From assembly GCA_009926625.1 (NCBI GenBank), contig RFON01000001.1:124001-188000 (forward strand): 64,000 nucleotides of DNA. The letters are read 5' to 3'. The position numbers and the translations under genes are program-made. The first letter of the stretch is position 1, and each line of letters starts with the position of its first letter. Shown here piece after piece: positions 1-9,532 of the stretch. The DNA comes from Planctomycetota bacterium (GTDB taxonomy: Bacteria > Planctomycetota > Phycisphaerae > Phycisphaerales > SM1A02). The notes under the pieces are model-generated. The model saw nothing but the letters and a program-made list of their open reading frames with translations, had not been told where the DNA came from and ran no database searches.

Positions 1-2441
1 TTGAAATCGATGAGCCACACATCTGCCTGATCGGGCGAGAAGCGCAGCGCAAGATTGGTGATCAACGCATGCAGCAGGGTTGACTTGCCCGAACCCGTCT
101 TGCCGGCAATCAGCGCGTGCTGGCTTGTCCCCACGCCCAGAACCAGCGATTGCAGGCGCGTTGCGCCAGACCGGCCCAGCGGAACGGTGATCGAGTCGTC
201 GGTTGTCTCGGACCAAAGCCTCCCTGGTGTCGGCGCGATGACCGCGAATGGCACCTCGACGCGCTTCGCGCGCTTGGCCGACGCCGCAATGCGCTTCAGC
301 AGCGCCGTGGCTCGGTCGTTGGAAGGGGGCGATCTCGCCGTGAACGGAAAGGGCTCGAGCGGTGTCCCTACGACGGAAAACCGTTCGGACTTCCACACGA
401 GGTTGAGCGCGCGCGCTCGCAGTTCGCGCATGTCCAAGTCACTTGGAACGGACTGCCGCGTGTCGCGCAGGAGGAGCGTGAACACGCCACACCGTGCGCC
501 ACTGGTGATCACGCTGTTGAGACGCCGGATCGCAGCCTCGCTCAGCCCCGCCGGAAAGTCCGCCATCACGAGAAATCGATAGGGCTCCGCGATCTCCCCC
601 GCCTGTCGGTTGTACGCCGCGAGGTCCGCATACTCGTTTCGCAGGAACTTCTGTATGACCGTTTCCATGTGCTCGCAGAGATCGGTCAGTCGCTGCTCCA
701 TCTGGCGCTGTTCAGTCCAGATGCGCTCGCCCACCAAGTGCTCCGCTTCATCGCTGAGGTGCATGAACGCTGCGAAGCTCTCGCCAAGCCCCACAGGATC
801 GAAGATGGTGAATCGCGCCTTGCCCGGCGGCAGCATCGTAAGCAGCCGCAGCATGGCCTCCTGCAGCAGCGCAACGCCAGCCTCGCGACCCTCCATCCCC
901 GCCTCGAGAAGCAGCGATGCCTGCGTCGGAATGGAAAGCGTCACGGGGACATGCATGATCCGCGGAGTGCCCGCAGGCCACGCGAGGTCCGGGGAGACAG
1001 GCAGGGCTCCCTTGACGCCACTCAGCGGGATGGTGATGTGTCCGAGGCTGACCGCACTTCGGGGTTCCGAAGCGCCATCAAAGCGCTCCCACGATGGATC
1101 GCTCCAAGGAAGGAACTGGCGTCGTTCGATTTCGCCGAGCCGTTGGAGGTCTCGAACCACCTGCCCCTGCGCAGTGTGCCAGTCGTTCCGCAGCGCAGTA
1201 CGACGCGCCTCCACCACGGCGCTGATTTCCCGCGCGCGTGTGGTGTGGCGATCCACCTCACGCCCGAGCGTCATCGCATGCCGCGCATCGACTTGTGCCC
1301 GAGCATCTTGGACCGACTTGGCTAAGTTCGACTTGATCTGCGCCAACTGCCCATCGTTCTTGGCGCGCAGCTCAGCCGCGGCTGCCTGCACCCGCTCGAG
1401 GCGGTGCGGCAATTGCGCCTGCAGGGCCGCGCGTCGCTCCGCCAGGGCACTTCGCACGCTCGCGACTTCCTGTTGATGGCGCAGTGAAGCAGCCTCGGTC
1501 AACCGCTCCCGCGTGTCATCGCTCCATCGCAGGGTCGCAGCAAGCAGCTGCTTCAGGCGCTCGCCTCGGTCCGCCACCGCCTGTGCGGTACCGCGCAGTG
1601 AACGACCCGCTGAGAAGAAGATAGCCCCCTGCAAGAGCGCAGAAAGCGCCAGCGCACCGATCACGATGAGTGGTCCAGTCATCTCTGCCCAGCCGACCGT
1701 CAGGGAGACAGCGCCGGCGGACAGCAGCACCACAAGGAGCAGGCACGCCGCGTGGGCAATCTTGTTCCGCAGGATCAGGGCGAACGACATGCGTCGGACA
1801 CTCACGAAGAGTTCGTCCGCGACGGATGCCTCGGCGGCGAACGCCGCCATGGGGTCGGCACCGAGCGCCGGCGAGGATCCATCTGCGTTCTCCGTTGGCA
1901 TCACCAGCGCGCGCCCAAGGAGGTCGCGAGCTCGCATCAGTGTTTCATGTGCACCGTCAAACATCGATTGGAGTTGCTGCTTTCGCTCCTGATGCTCCTT
2001 GAGGAACGAGGGGCGCTGCTCTTCGAAGATCGAGTCGGCAGTCCAGATCTGCTCCTCCATGCGGCTTTGCAACTTGTCCAACTCGGCCTCGAGCTGATCC
2101 TCCGCGCGCTCAAGCGTCCGACGCTCTTCTTCATTGATTTTCGCGGCGTTCGCGCTGTGCCGTTGCGTTGCCTGCGCGAGCACGGCCGTCGCCTTGGCGT
2201 CGATCGCGGCAAGCATGGCTTCTCGCGTTGCCTCCAATCGCTTGACTTCGGCGGCATGTCGTGCCTGCTCGGGAGGTTCGACGGACTGCACGAACGCCGC
2301 CAGCGAGGTTTCTGCCTGCAATCGCGCAGCGGGGGCTGAAGCGATCACGGAAACCACCTCAATGGCGACCTCGGCGAGCGAGCGCTGTTCACTCGAAGCC
2401 ACCGGCGGGGGCGCGGTCGATTCGGCGGCCTGATCACTCAC
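1..2441 (-). CDS. FtsK/SpoIIIE-type ATPase, membrane-anchored, T7SS EccC-like (partial, C-terminus off the left edge)
   Basis: About 813 codons are visible; the gene runs out of the window. Seen: a long charged helical, coiled-coil-like N-terminus (about 50-180), a double hydrophobic stretch (about 229-273), a second coiled coil (about 280-400), then two tandem FtsK-like ATPase modules. The first (about 490-640) has lost Walker A (AGMEGREAGVAL where AGTTGSGKS is expected), and its Walker B position reads FLVMADF. The second carries an intact Walker A, GKTGSGKST at about 779-788, followed by VWLIDF, and continues off the edge. FtsK/SpoIIIE ATPases pump DNA or, as EccC/EssC, drive type VII secretion of WXG100 proteins. 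The upstream WXG100-like gene favours the secretion role, by inference. The GTG start overlaps the preceding stop as GTGA. A DNA translocase role is less likely but not excluded. Confidence 0.8.
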   Translation of the reverse strand, partial: MSDQAAESTAPPPVASSEQRSLAEVAIEVVSVIASAPAARLQAETSLAAFVQSVEPPEQARHAAEVKRLEATREAMLAAIDAKATAVLAQATQRHSANAAKINEEERRTLERAEDQLEAELDKLQSRMEEQIWTADSIFEEQRPSFLKEHQERKQQLQSMFDGAHETLMRARDLLGRALVMPTENADGSSPALGADPMAAFAAEASVADELFVSVRRMSFALILRNKIAHAACLLLVVLLSAGAVSLTVGWAEMTGPLIVIGALALSALLQGAIFFSAGRSLRGTAQAVADRGERLKQLLAATLRWSDDTRERLTEAASLRHQQEVASVRSALAERRAALQAQLPHRLERVQAAAAELRAKNDGQLAQIKSNLAKSVQDARAQVDARHAMTLGREVDRHTTRAREISAVVEARRTALRNDWHTAQGQVVRDLQRLGEIERRQFLPWSDPSWERFDGASEPRSAVSLGHITIPLSGVKGALPVSPDLAWPAGTPRIMHVPVTLSIPTQASLLLEAGMEGREAGVALLQEAMLRLLTMLPPGKARFTIFDPVGLGESFAAFMHLSDEAEHLVGERIWTEQRQMEQRLTDLCEHMETVIQKFLRNEYADLAAYNRQAGEIAEPYRFLVMADFPAGLSEAAIRRLNSVITSGARCGVFTLLLRDTRQSVPSDLDMRELRARALNLVWKSERFSVVGTPLEPFPFTARSPPSNDRATALLKRIAASAKRAKRVEVPFAVIAPTPGRLWSETTDDSITVPLGRSGATRLQSLVLGVGTSQHALIAGKTGSGKSTLLHALITNLALRFSPDQADVWLIDF

Positions 2442-2665
2442 ATGCCACCCCCCTCGCTGCACTCGCTTCGGGCGCGGGAGATCGCCTCACCGAGCTGGTC
2501 GAGAGCCAGCATGGCAAGGCGCACCGACTCCTCCGCGCGTTCCACAACCTCATGCTGGACACGGTCGCTTTGCGCATCGTTCCACTGGCTTCGAATGACG
2601 CCCCACTGCGCCTGCAGGGTACGCACGGCGTCCTTCAACTTTGCCTTGTGCGATGAGTCGCTCAT
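2438..2665 (-). CDS. Small helical protein of the FtsK/WXG100 locus
   Basis: A 75-residue all-helical, charged protein with no membrane segment or signal peptide. It has Trp at 21 and 28, the second in SQWNDAQSDRV, which resembles the W-x-G/D turn of WXG100 proteins. The size and helix-turn-helix layout would fit a second WXG100-like partner, but the match is weak and no family was recognised with certainty. Its ATG overlaps the stop of the preceding gene (ATGA), and its own stop overlaps the GTG of the FtsK-type ATPase (GTGA), so it is very likely translationally coupled to both. Inferred role: secreted partner or adaptor of the ATPase. Confidence 0.65.
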   Translation of the reverse strand: MSDSSHKAKLKDAVRTLQAQWGVIRSQWNDAQSDRVQHEVVERAEESVRLAMLALDQLGEAISRARSECSEGGGM

Positions 2666-3255
2666 GAACGCACCTCGTCGTCCGCCTGATCCTCGCTGCC
2701 CGATCGTCGCATCGATGCCGTCGGGTCCATCGGCGTCACGCCTTCGCTGGACGAGTCGACGATGGGTGAAGCCTGTGCTGCGAGATAGGCATCGACCGAC
2801 GCGGCCATTCGATTGAGCGAGGCGACAGCCGATGGCGCAACTTGATCGACGAATGTCCCGAGAGCACCCATGCCCGCTCGGAAGTTCGCCAAGACCCTCT
2901 GGAACTCCATCACCCAGTATCGCGTCCGCCGCAGGCGACCCTCCGCATCCGCGAGCGCGGCTTCCGCGCGCGCCACCGCCTTGCGCTCATCCACCGTCGA
3001 AGGCGGGCGTCCGTCGGCTGTTGGCTGCATCTGCTTGCGCATGAGTTCGCCTCGCGCCTCGTTGAGCCGAGCCGTTCGAAGGCGCACCTCCCGCTCCCAG
3101 CCACATTGTGCCTCCCCCGACAGCCACATCGCAAACCGCTCCGCATCGGCCTGCGACCCCTCAAGCACCGACGCCATGCTGAGCGCGCACTTGGCGATGA
3201 CGGCCTTCGCGTCCAGGATCGCCTTGGTGTCGCGGATGTTTGCGCCAGCGTCCAC
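2662..3255 (-). CDS. Helical protein of the FtsK/WXG100 locus, unrecognised family
   Basis: A 197-residue protein from a GTG start 9 bp after the WXG100-like gene. It is mostly alpha-helical and looks like a long helical bundle: conserved-looking Trp in AMWLSGEAQCGWEREV (about 43-56), a charged coiled-coil-like stretch at 60-125, another helix at about 128-165, and a polar, low-complexity acidic tail rich in Ser, Asp and Glu. No signal peptide or membrane segment is seen. It overlaps the next gene by 4 nt. The position between a WXG100-like gene and an FtsK-type ATPase suggests a substrate, chaperone or structural partner of the same apparatus. I do not recognise a named domain. Confidence 0.65.
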   Translation of the reverse strand: MDAGANIRDTKAILDAKAVIAKCALSMASVLEGSQADAERFAMWLSGEAQCGWEREVRLRTARLNEARGELMRKQMQPTADGRPPSTVDERKAVARAEAALADAEGRLRRTRYWVMEFQRVLANFRAGMGALGTFVDQVAPSAVASLNRMAASVDAYLAAQASPIVDSSSEGVTPMDPTASMRRSGSEDQADDEVRS

Positions 3256-3264
3256 TGGTGCATC

Positions 3265-3537
3265 TCAGCGCTGCTGCAGATACTCGTCGATTCGGTCAGC
3301 CTTGCGAAGCAGGAACGGAATGTGTTCCTCGCTCGCCTTGAGCAGCCGCTGCAGGACCTTGATCGTCTGCTCGAACTCCTCGGCAAACTTCTGCTGCTCT
3401 TGATCGCGCCATGTTTGCTGCAGCGTGTTCATCCGGGCATGGACCGTGGCGATCCCCCCTTGCATGTCGAGGTTGAACTTGCGCAGTTCTGCAGCAAATC
3501 GCCGAAGTTCTGCGGGATCGACGACCGCTCGTGCCAT
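3265..3537 (-). CDS. WXG100 (ESAT-6)-like protein
   Basis: A 90-residue protein of the size and layout of WXG100 family type VII substrates: two amphipathic helices joined by a turn holding TWRDQEQQKFAEEF, with Trp43, Asp45 in place of Gly, and Phe51 at the usual spacing. No signal peptide. WXG100 proteins form helical hairpin dimers exported by FtsK/SpoIIIE ATPases (EccC/EssC). It is the first gene of a four-gene unit that ends with such an ATPase. Its ATG lies on the opposite strand to the beginning of the aldehyde dehydrogenase gene, so the two transcription units start back to back. Family assignment rests on length, helicity and the W-x-D motif. Confidence 0.72.
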   Translation of the reverse strand: MARAVVDPAELRRFAAELRKFNLDMQGGIATVHARMNTLQQTWRDQEQQKFAEEFEQTIKVLQRLLKASEEHIPFLLRKADRIDEYLQQR

Positions 3538-3569
3538 GCGCGAAGTCTACCGCTGCTACCTTGCGCCGC

Positions 3570-5009
3570 GTGCGCTGCGCCAACCTCATCGGAGGGCGAT
3601 GGGTCGACCCAGGTGACGGTCCCGTGCTGCATGTCCGCGACGCAGCAACGGGGCAGGTGGTTGCGCAGGTCCCGGCGGCGACCGCCGAGGCTGCAAAGGC
3701 CGCCATCGAGGCTGCATCCACTGCGCTTCCACATTGGGCTGCGACAACGACCGCTGATCGCGCCGATTTCCTGCGCCGCTGCGGACAGCGCCTGCGATCC
3801 GATCGCCAACGCCTGGCGAACCTCATCACAGCAGAGGGGGGCAAACCACTTGCCGAGTCCCTGGGCGAGGTCGACTACAGCGCCGACTATCTCGATTCGG
3901 CCGCCGATGAGGCAGTCCGCCTGACTGCGCACACCCTGCCGCAGCGCCGTGAAGGTCGCGTTCAGGTGGCAGTGCCCGACCCAATCGGCGTCGTGGCTGC
4001 GGTGACGCCTTGGAACTTCCCGCTGGCCATGCTCGCGCGCAAGACTGCGCCTGCGCTCGCCGCCGGATGCACGCAGGTGGCGAAGCCCGCGGAGGAGACG
4101 CCCCTCAGTGCGCTGGCGTTCGCGGAGATCCTCGTCGAGGAGGGACTCCCGAACGGCGTGGTGAACATCGTCACCGGAGAGCCAGGCCCGATCGTGGCTG
4201 CATGGCTCGACGACGGGCGTGTGCGAAAGCTCTCGTTCACTGGATCGACGGAAGTGGGGCGGCTCCTCATGCGTGGCGCAGCGTCGCAGGTGGTTTGCTT
4301 GTCGCTCGAACTTGGTGGGCACGCGCCGTTCCTGGTGTTCGCCGATGCAGACATCGGCGCGGCTGTCGAAGCAGCGGTTCTCGGCAAGTTCCGTGTTGCG
4401 GGACAAACCTGCATTTGCCCAAACAGGTTCATCGTGCATTCTTCGGTTGTCGAGGAATTCACCGCACGATTGGCTGCGGCGGCCAAGGATCTTCCAGTGG
4501 GCAGGGGCACCTTGCCAGGTGTCCGCATCGGGCCGTTGATCAGCGACGAAGCCGTTGACCGCGTGCGAGCGCAGGTGCAGGATGCGATCGACCGCGGAGC
4601 TCGTGTGGTGACCGGCGGCGCGACCATCGCCGTTCCAGGCTGCTTGGACAGGTTCTTTGCTCCAACCGTCATTTCGGGGGCAACACCGAGCATGCGATGC
4701 TTCGAGGAGGAGACCTTCGGGCCGCTTGCGCCCATCGCCTCGGCTAGCGACGACGACTCGATGGTCCGCATGGCCAACGCCACGCACTACGGGCTTGCCG
4801 CGTATGCATTTTCTGCCGATCCACAGCGCCTCGCACGAGCGGCGCGCCAATTGGACTGCGGGATTGTCGGCTGCAACACGGCGGCGGTCAGCGACGCTTA
4901 CGCGCCTTTTGGTGGCCGAGGCTGGTCTGGATTCGGACGCGAAGGCGGTCGGTGGGGGGTCGACGAGTACATCTCATGGAAATACATCTGCGAAGCCCGC
5001 CCAGACTGA
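3570..5009 (+). CDS. gabD: NAD(P)-dependent succinate-semialdehyde dehydrogenase-like aldehyde dehydrogenase
   Basis: A soluble enzyme of the aldehyde dehydrogenase superfamily (479 residues from the chosen GTG). Seen: VTPWNFPLAM, the NAD-binding stretch FTGSTEVGRLL, general-base Glu247 in LELGGHAPF and catalytic Cys281 in GQTCICPNRF. The C-terminal GFGREGGRWGVDEYISWKY is typical of succinate-semialdehyde dehydrogenases, which oxidise succinate semialdehyde to succinate. The substrate is inferred from that similarity, and related semialdehydes are possible. An in-frame ATG at 3531 would overlap the divergent WXG100-like gene; family alignment at NLIGGRW favours the later GTG, although no clear ribosome binding site precedes either. 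Convergent with rpoD. Confidence 0.88.
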   Translation: MRCANLIGGRWVDPGDGPVLHVRDAATGQVVAQVPAATAEAAKAAIEAASTALPHWAATTTADRADFLRRCGQRLRSDRQRLANLITAEGGKPLAESLGEVDYSADYLDSAADEAVRLTAHTLPQRREGRVQVAVPDPIGVVAAVTPWNFPLAMLARKTAPALAAGCTQVAKPAEETPLSALAFAEILVEEGLPNGVVNIVTGEPGPIVAAWLDDGRVRKLSFTGSTEVGRLLMRGAASQVVCLSLELGGHAPFLVFADADIGAAVEAAVLGKFRVAGQTCICPNRFIVHSSVVEEFTARLAAAAKDLPVGRGTLPGVRIGPLISDEAVDRVRAQVQDAIDRGARVVTGGATIAVPGCLDRFFAPTVISGATPSMRCFEEETFGPLAPIASASDDDSMVRMANATHYGLAAYAFSADPQRLARAARQLDCGIVGCNTAAVSDAYAPFGGRGWSGFGREGGRWGVDEYISWKYICEARPD

Positions 5010-5061
5010 CCGCCCTCACCGAGACAGCCCCTCTCGTCCCGAGCTCGATCGGCGAGAGTGA

Positions 5062-6972
5062 TCAGTCCATCGAGGGCGGCAGTTCCAGGTTGCCGTCGAT
5101 GTCCCCCTCACCTTCCATGAAGCTGGTGAGACGCTGGCGGCGGACGGGGTGCTGCAGCTTGCGAAGCGCCTTGCTCTCGACTTGGCGAACGCGCTCGCGC
5201 GTCACCTTGAAGATGCGGCCGACCTCCTCGAGGGTGTAGGTGTGTCCGTCACCGATCCCGTACCGCAGCTTGAGAATCTCCCGCTCGCGGTAGGTGAGCG
5301 TCTTCAGCACGTCATTGATGCGCGTGCGCAGCATCTCGCTTGCGGCCGAAATGCTCGGCGCCTCCTGCCGCTCATCCTCGATGAAATCACCGAAGTGCGA
5401 GTCCTCGCTCTCGCCAACGGGGCGATCGAGCGAGATGGGATGTCGGGAAATCTTCAGCACGCGCTTGACTTCATCGACTGGCATCTTCGCGCGCGCGGCG
5501 ATCTCGTCATGATTCGGCTCATGTCCGAGCTCCTGCAGCAAGTGCTTTTGGATGTTGCGCAGCTTCGACATCGTCTCGATCATGTGCACAGGCACGCGGA
5601 TCGTCCGGGCATGGTCGGCGATGGCGCGCGTGATGGCCTGGCGGATCCACCAAGTCGCGTAGGTCGAGAACTTGTACCCACGCTTGTACTCGTACTTGTC
5701 GACCGCGCGCATGAGTCCAGTGTTTCCTTCCTGAATGATGTCGAGGAAGGGCAGTCCACGATTGCGATACTTCTTCGCAATCGATACGACGAGGCGGAGG
5801 TTACCGCCAGAAAGCGCACGCTTGGCAAGTTCATGCTCGACGAAGATGCGATGGATCGCCTTCACCCGCTTGGCGAGGTCCGCTGGTGATTCCAGCACGA
5901 GCCCCTGCAGACCAAGAAGTTCGTCGCGGCGAACCTGCATGTCCTCGGGATCGTGGCTTGACGGATCCGCATCGCCCTGGGCGATGTGACGCGACAGTTC
6001 CTCGCACTTGCGGTTCACGGAATTCAACTTGCGCATGAGCGGCTGGATGCGGCCCGTGCGCAGGCAACACTCCTCAATCAGCGTTGCGATGCGCCGACGG
6101 TTTGCCCAGAGGCGCTGCGACAGCCCCTCGACGCGGTCGGGGGGCAGGTTGCCCTCTTCGAGTTGCGCCCACAAGGCCGTGTTCTGTTCGAGCTTCTGCC
6201 GCACCGTACTCAGGTTGTACGGGATTCGCGCTGCAATGCGGTCCTTCGCATTCGACTCCGCCGTTGAGATGCGCATCGTTCGGTCGAACGGCAGCGATCC
6301 GTCATGCACTTGCTGAAGGATGTCGACCGCCTGCTGCGCGCAGTAGTCGCTCTCGAGCACCATGCGACGAAAGATGTAGCGGCTCATCTCGATCTTCTTG
6401 GCGAGACGGATTTCTTCCTCGCGGGTCAGCAGCGGGATGGAACCCATTTGCGTCAGGTACATGCGAATCGGATCGTCGATACGCACCGGTGCCGCTTCCT
6501 GGACGAAGTCGAGCGAGCCCTGAAGGTCATCTTCGATGCCGTCATCTTCGGCCGCGAACGCATCGGGACCGCCTGGCTGCATCGAGTCCTGCTGGCGAAC
6601 CTTTGCACGCGCTGCAGCGACCGCAGCGGCAGCTGCGCCAACCAACGGCCGCGGGGCCGATGGGGTTGCGGGCGTTGCATGGGCAGTGTCGGGAGCCTTC
6701 CGAACCTTCTTGTCGGTATCGCGGAGGAAGCGGAGGTCCGTCTGCAGTTCAGCTGGGAACGCCTTGAAGCCCTCGCGGCGCATTTCGATCTCATCGATCA
6801 GCACAACGCCCTGTTGCATGATCAACACCAGCAGTTCATCAAGCTGGTACGGATCGACGAAATCGTCGGGCAGGCATGTGTTCAGCTCCTCATAGCTGAT
6901 CCAGCCGCGCTTGCGACCGGCGTGAAGGAGCGAACGAAGGACGGGATGCAGTTCCTGAAGCACGAGGCTCAT
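5062..6972 (-). CDS. rpoD: RNA polymerase primary sigma factor (sigma-70)
   Basis: 636 residues with all sigma-70 regions in order: a region 1.1-like N-terminus; region 1.2 ([21 protein letters not shown]); a long non-conserved insert; region 2 with [36 protein letters not shown] and the -10 reading [17 protein letters not shown]; region 3; and region 4 with [14 protein letters not shown] and the -35 helix [19 protein letters not shown]. It directs core polymerase to housekeeping promoters. It overlaps the end of dnaG by 4 nt (ATGA), reproducing the dnaG-rpoD part of the macromolecular synthesis operon. The full domain set marks it as the primary sigma rather than an alternative one. Confidence 0.97.
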   Translation of the reverse strand: MSLVLQELHPVLRSLLHAGRKRGWISYEELNTCLPDDFVDPYQLDELLVLIMQQGVVLIDEIEMRREGFKAFPAELQTDLRFLRDTDKKVRKAPDTAHATPATPSAPRPLVGAAAAAVAAARAKVRQQDSMQPGGPDAFAAEDDGIEDDLQGSLDFVQEAAPVRIDDPIRMYLTQMGSIPLLTREEEIRLAKKIEMSRYIFRRMVLESDYCAQQAVDILQQVHDGSLPFDRTMRISTAESNAKDRIAARIPYNLSTVRQKLEQNTALWAQLEEGNLPPDRVEGLSQRLWANRRRIATLIEECCLRTGRIQPLMRKLNSVNRKCEELSRHIAQGDADPSSHDPEDMQVRRDELLGLQGLVLESPADLAKRVKAIHRIFVEHELAKRALSGGNLRLVVSIAKKYRNRGLPFLDIIQEGNTGLMRAVDKYEYKRGYKFSTYATWWIRQAITRAIADHARTIRVPVHMIETMSKLRNIQKHLLQELGHEPNHDEIAARAKMPVDEVKRVLKISRHPISLDRPVGESEDSHFGDFIEDERQEAPSISAASEMLRTRINDVLKTLTYREREILKLRYGIGDGHTYTLEEVGRIFKVTRERVRQVESKALRKLQHPVRRQRLTSFMEGEGDIDGNLELPPSMD

Positions 6973-8879
6973 GAGTCAATTCTCCTGGCAATGGCACTGG
7001 GTCTTGGCCCGGCCGCACGGATCAGCGCGATCCGTTCGGCGAGGGCCTCTGGTGTGGAAACAGCAGCAGGCTCCGACAAAGCCTGTCTGCGGCGAGTCAG
7101 TTCAAGGGCACGCGCAGCAGCGACCAACCCCGTGCGAGCACTCGGCTCATCGAGGTGACGCTCGTACGCGGTGCGGAACAGCGATGTGACGAATGCCTTC
7201 AAGGCGTCGTCGTCGAACTCCGCAAGCACATCCTGCAGATTGAACGCCGATGCCGCTTCGATGCGCTCGTGCAGGACTCGGAAGACTTGCGCGGTGGGGG
7301 CATCGGCGAACGAATCGGGGCTCACGAACTCGCCGATGGGGAGCGAATCGCCATCGATGGTTTCGAGACGGGAGGTGGTGAGCACAGGCCAGGCCAACAA
7401 GAGCCCGACAAACTCACGCTCGGCCCGCGCGAGCGCCGTCGACGCCGCAGGGATCGTCGCTCCAAGTGTCGCCGTTTCATCGGCAGCAGCACTGCGCCGC
7501 GCGGACGCAGTGGAGCGCATCAGTTCCGCCTCGATGTCGCTTGCAGGGACTCCAGCGGCCGAGGCGATCGCATCGATCACCATGCGTCGCCGCAAGCCGT
7601 CGAGTGAGGCAAGCCCGAGCGATGCCAACTTTGACACCATTGCCTGAATCGTCCGCTGACGCGCTGACATTCCGCTGCGCTCATCCAGTTCACTTCGGAA
7701 ACGCCCCACGAGATGTTCGAGCGCGTCCACCGCCTCGGCAACCGCAGCGTCAAATCGATCTCGCCCCCCAGGCTGGCGGAGCAGTTCGTCGGGATCAAGT
7801 TGATCGGGCAGCGTGCAAATGCGTACATCGATCGGCGCAGCGAAGAACACCTCAAGCGCACGGTCCGCCGCGCGCTGACCCGCGGCATCACCGTCAAACA
7901 ACAGCACCACGGTGTCGCAGAGCCGCTGGAGGATCCGCGCATGATCTCGGGTGAGCGCTGTTCCAAGCGTTGCCACGGCGTTTTCGATGCCTGCGCGGTG
8001 ACACGCGATCACATCGGTGTAGCCCTCGGTGATGATCGCGGTGCGCGAGTCGATGATCGCGCGCTTGGCAAGGTGAATGCCATACAGCGAACGGGACTTG
8101 TGGAAGATCGACGATTCCGGACTGTTGAGGTACTTCGGCTGGTCGTCTGGATCGATCGCGCGCGCACCGAATGCGACGCAGCGACCGATCTCATCTTGGA
8201 TGGGAAACATCACGCGGTTTCGGAAGCCGTCGACGAGTCGACCACCGCGCCGGCGAAGCAGTCCCGCGGACTCAAACGCGGCCCAGATCGCATCCGAATC
8301 GATCGCGTCATCGCCGCTTGCACGCTGGTTCGATGCGAGGCGTTCCACATGGGCAACAAGCGCATCCCCCGAAGCAGGTGCAGCACCCAGACCGAATCGT
8401 TCAATCATCGCTGGCTCGATGGAACGCGCAGCCAGAGCTTGCGCCGACGGGCCGCCGAGCGTTGGCTCCGAAAGGCAGCGAGTGAAGAAGCGAAGTCCCG
8501 CCTCATTCGCGCGGCGCAGCGCCGATGCGCCTTGCCCATCGCCGCCCGCGTTGCCACCTCGCGGACGAAGCTCGATGCCAGCCCGCTGGGCGAGGTATCG
8601 CAGCGCCTCGAGAAAGTCCATCTTGTGATACTTCACCATGAAGTCGATGGCATTCCCGCTCGCTTGACACGCGAAGCAGTGGTAGAAGGCGTGTCCCGTT
8701 TGTGTGACCTTGTGGGTGACCACAGAGAACGACGGGCGGTGGTCTTCGTGGAATGGACACAGCCCGACATGCTCACGCCCCTTCAACCGCAGCGCCACCG
8801 ACTCACCCACGAGCGCAACCAAATCGGTTGCGTCGAGGACGCGGTCACGGTCTGATGTGTCGGTGCGAACAAGCGGCAT
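6969..8879 (-). CDS. dnaG: DNA primase
   Basis: 636 residues. The N-terminal CHC2 zinc finger has Cys41, His44, Cys68 and Cys71 (CPFHEDH...CFAC). The catalytic core holds [20 protein letters not shown], and the TOPRIM domain shows [14 protein letters not shown] and [16 protein letters not shown]. The C-terminal third is the helicase-interacting region and is poorly conserved. It makes RNA primers for replication together with DnaB. The ATG at 8879 is chosen because it precedes the zinc finger by the usual 40 residues. It is transcribed first with rpoD behind it, after a gene-free leader of about 660 bp containing a palindrome at 8900-8916. Confidence 0.97.
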   Translation of the reverse strand: MPLVRTDTSDRDRVLDATDLVALVGESVALRLKGREHVGLCPFHEDHRPSFSVVTHKVTQTGHAFYHCFACQASGNAIDFMVKYHKMDFLEALRYLAQRAGIELRPRGGNAGGDGQGASALRRANEAGLRFFTRCLSEPTLGGPSAQALAARSIEPAMIERFGLGAAPASGDALVAHVERLASNQRASGDDAIDSDAIWAAFESAGLLRRRGGRLVDGFRNRVMFPIQDEIGRCVAFGARAIDPDDQPKYLNSPESSIFHKSRSLYGIHLAKRAIIDSRTAIITEGYTDVIACHRAGIENAVATLGTALTRDHARILQRLCDTVVLLFDGDAAGQRAADRALEVFFAAPIDVRICTLPDQLDPDELLRQPGGRDRFDAAVAEAVDALEHLVGRFRSELDERSGMSARQRTIQAMVSKLASLGLASLDGLRRRMVIDAIASAAGVPASDIEAELMRSTASARRSAAADETATLGATIPAASTALARAEREFVGLLLAWPVLTTSRLETIDGDSLPIGEFVSPDSFADAPTAQVFRVLHERIEAASAFNLQDVLAEFDDDALKAFVTSLFRTAYERHLDEPSARTGLVAAARALELTRRRQALSEPAAVSTPEALAERIALIRAAGPRPSAIARRIDS

Positions 8880-8899
8880 TGGGAATCTCTTGGTTGTTC

Positions 8900-8916
8900 C
8901 TGAAACTCTGTTTCAG
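8900..8916 (-). promoter_or_regulatory. Palindromic candidate operator upstream of dnaG-rpoD
   Basis: Perfect 7-bp inverted repeat CTGAAAC-TCT-GTTTCAG ending 21 bp before the dnaG start codon. On the minus strand a TTGACT hexamer (8933-8938) lies 17 nt upstream of the TGAAAC half-site, so the palindrome would overlap the -10 position of such a promoter, although TGAAAC is a poor -10. The binding protein is unknown. It could equally act as a hairpin in the dnaG leader mRNA. Confidence 0.4.
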
Positions 8917-9510
8917 CCAAAGCTCAATCAAAAGTCAATCGAAGGCTTCAAATTCGATTCTCGGTCGTTCGTAAACCATTACTTCACAATCCGATACGCA
9001 AATGACGGCAGCCCTGTTCTAGTGCCTCGACTGAGTTTGCACTGATGCCCGCCCGTTGCCGACATCTGGTGACAAATCAATCGAAAGCCGACGCGCGCCG
9101 AACGAACGGCAACGCAACGCTGTGGCCTGCGAGACCACAAACCCGCACGGAAGGCTCTCTTTCTTCAACAAAGCGTTGGTTTAAGACTGAAGCGTCACCG
9201 AAGCGACGGACCATCTCAACCTATGTCACCGGGATCACCGGCCTCGCCGAGAGTTCGAGTCCACGCCTAGAAGCGCCAGCCATGGCAAATCAGTGGCGGC
9301 CAAGGACCGAAGTCATCAACGAATAGCCCAACATAATCAAAAATCAACGATTGTCAAGCCGAAGTTCGCCTTGCATTCAGAAAAACGCCCCTCGGTGGTG
9401 CGCCTCCCTTGCGGCGCGGAGGAAGCAATGCCAGCCTCAAGCCTTTTCCCTACTTGCTTTTGCGCTCACGCGAACCGCAGCCTAGGCGGTCAAAACGCTC
9501 CGCCGATCGG

Positions 9511-9532
9511 GGACAGAGCGAAGCGCCTGTCC
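9511..9532 (-). terminator. Possible hairpin downstream of rpmB
   Basis: GGACAG-AGCGAAGCGC-CTGTCC, beginning 12 bp after the rpmB stop codon. The stem is six pairs with some pairing inside the loop. No T-run follows on the minus strand, so intrinsic termination would be weak. Confidence 0.3.

Noticed and set aside
117-1325. Long open frame on the plus strand
   Set aside because: It is antisense to the FtsK-type ATPase, whose motifs on the minus strand are clear; GC-rich DNA gives such shadows.
2842-3924. 360-codon open frame on the plus strand
   Set aside because: Antisense to the helical and WXG100-like genes and overlapping the dehydrogenase in another frame; no recognisable domain.
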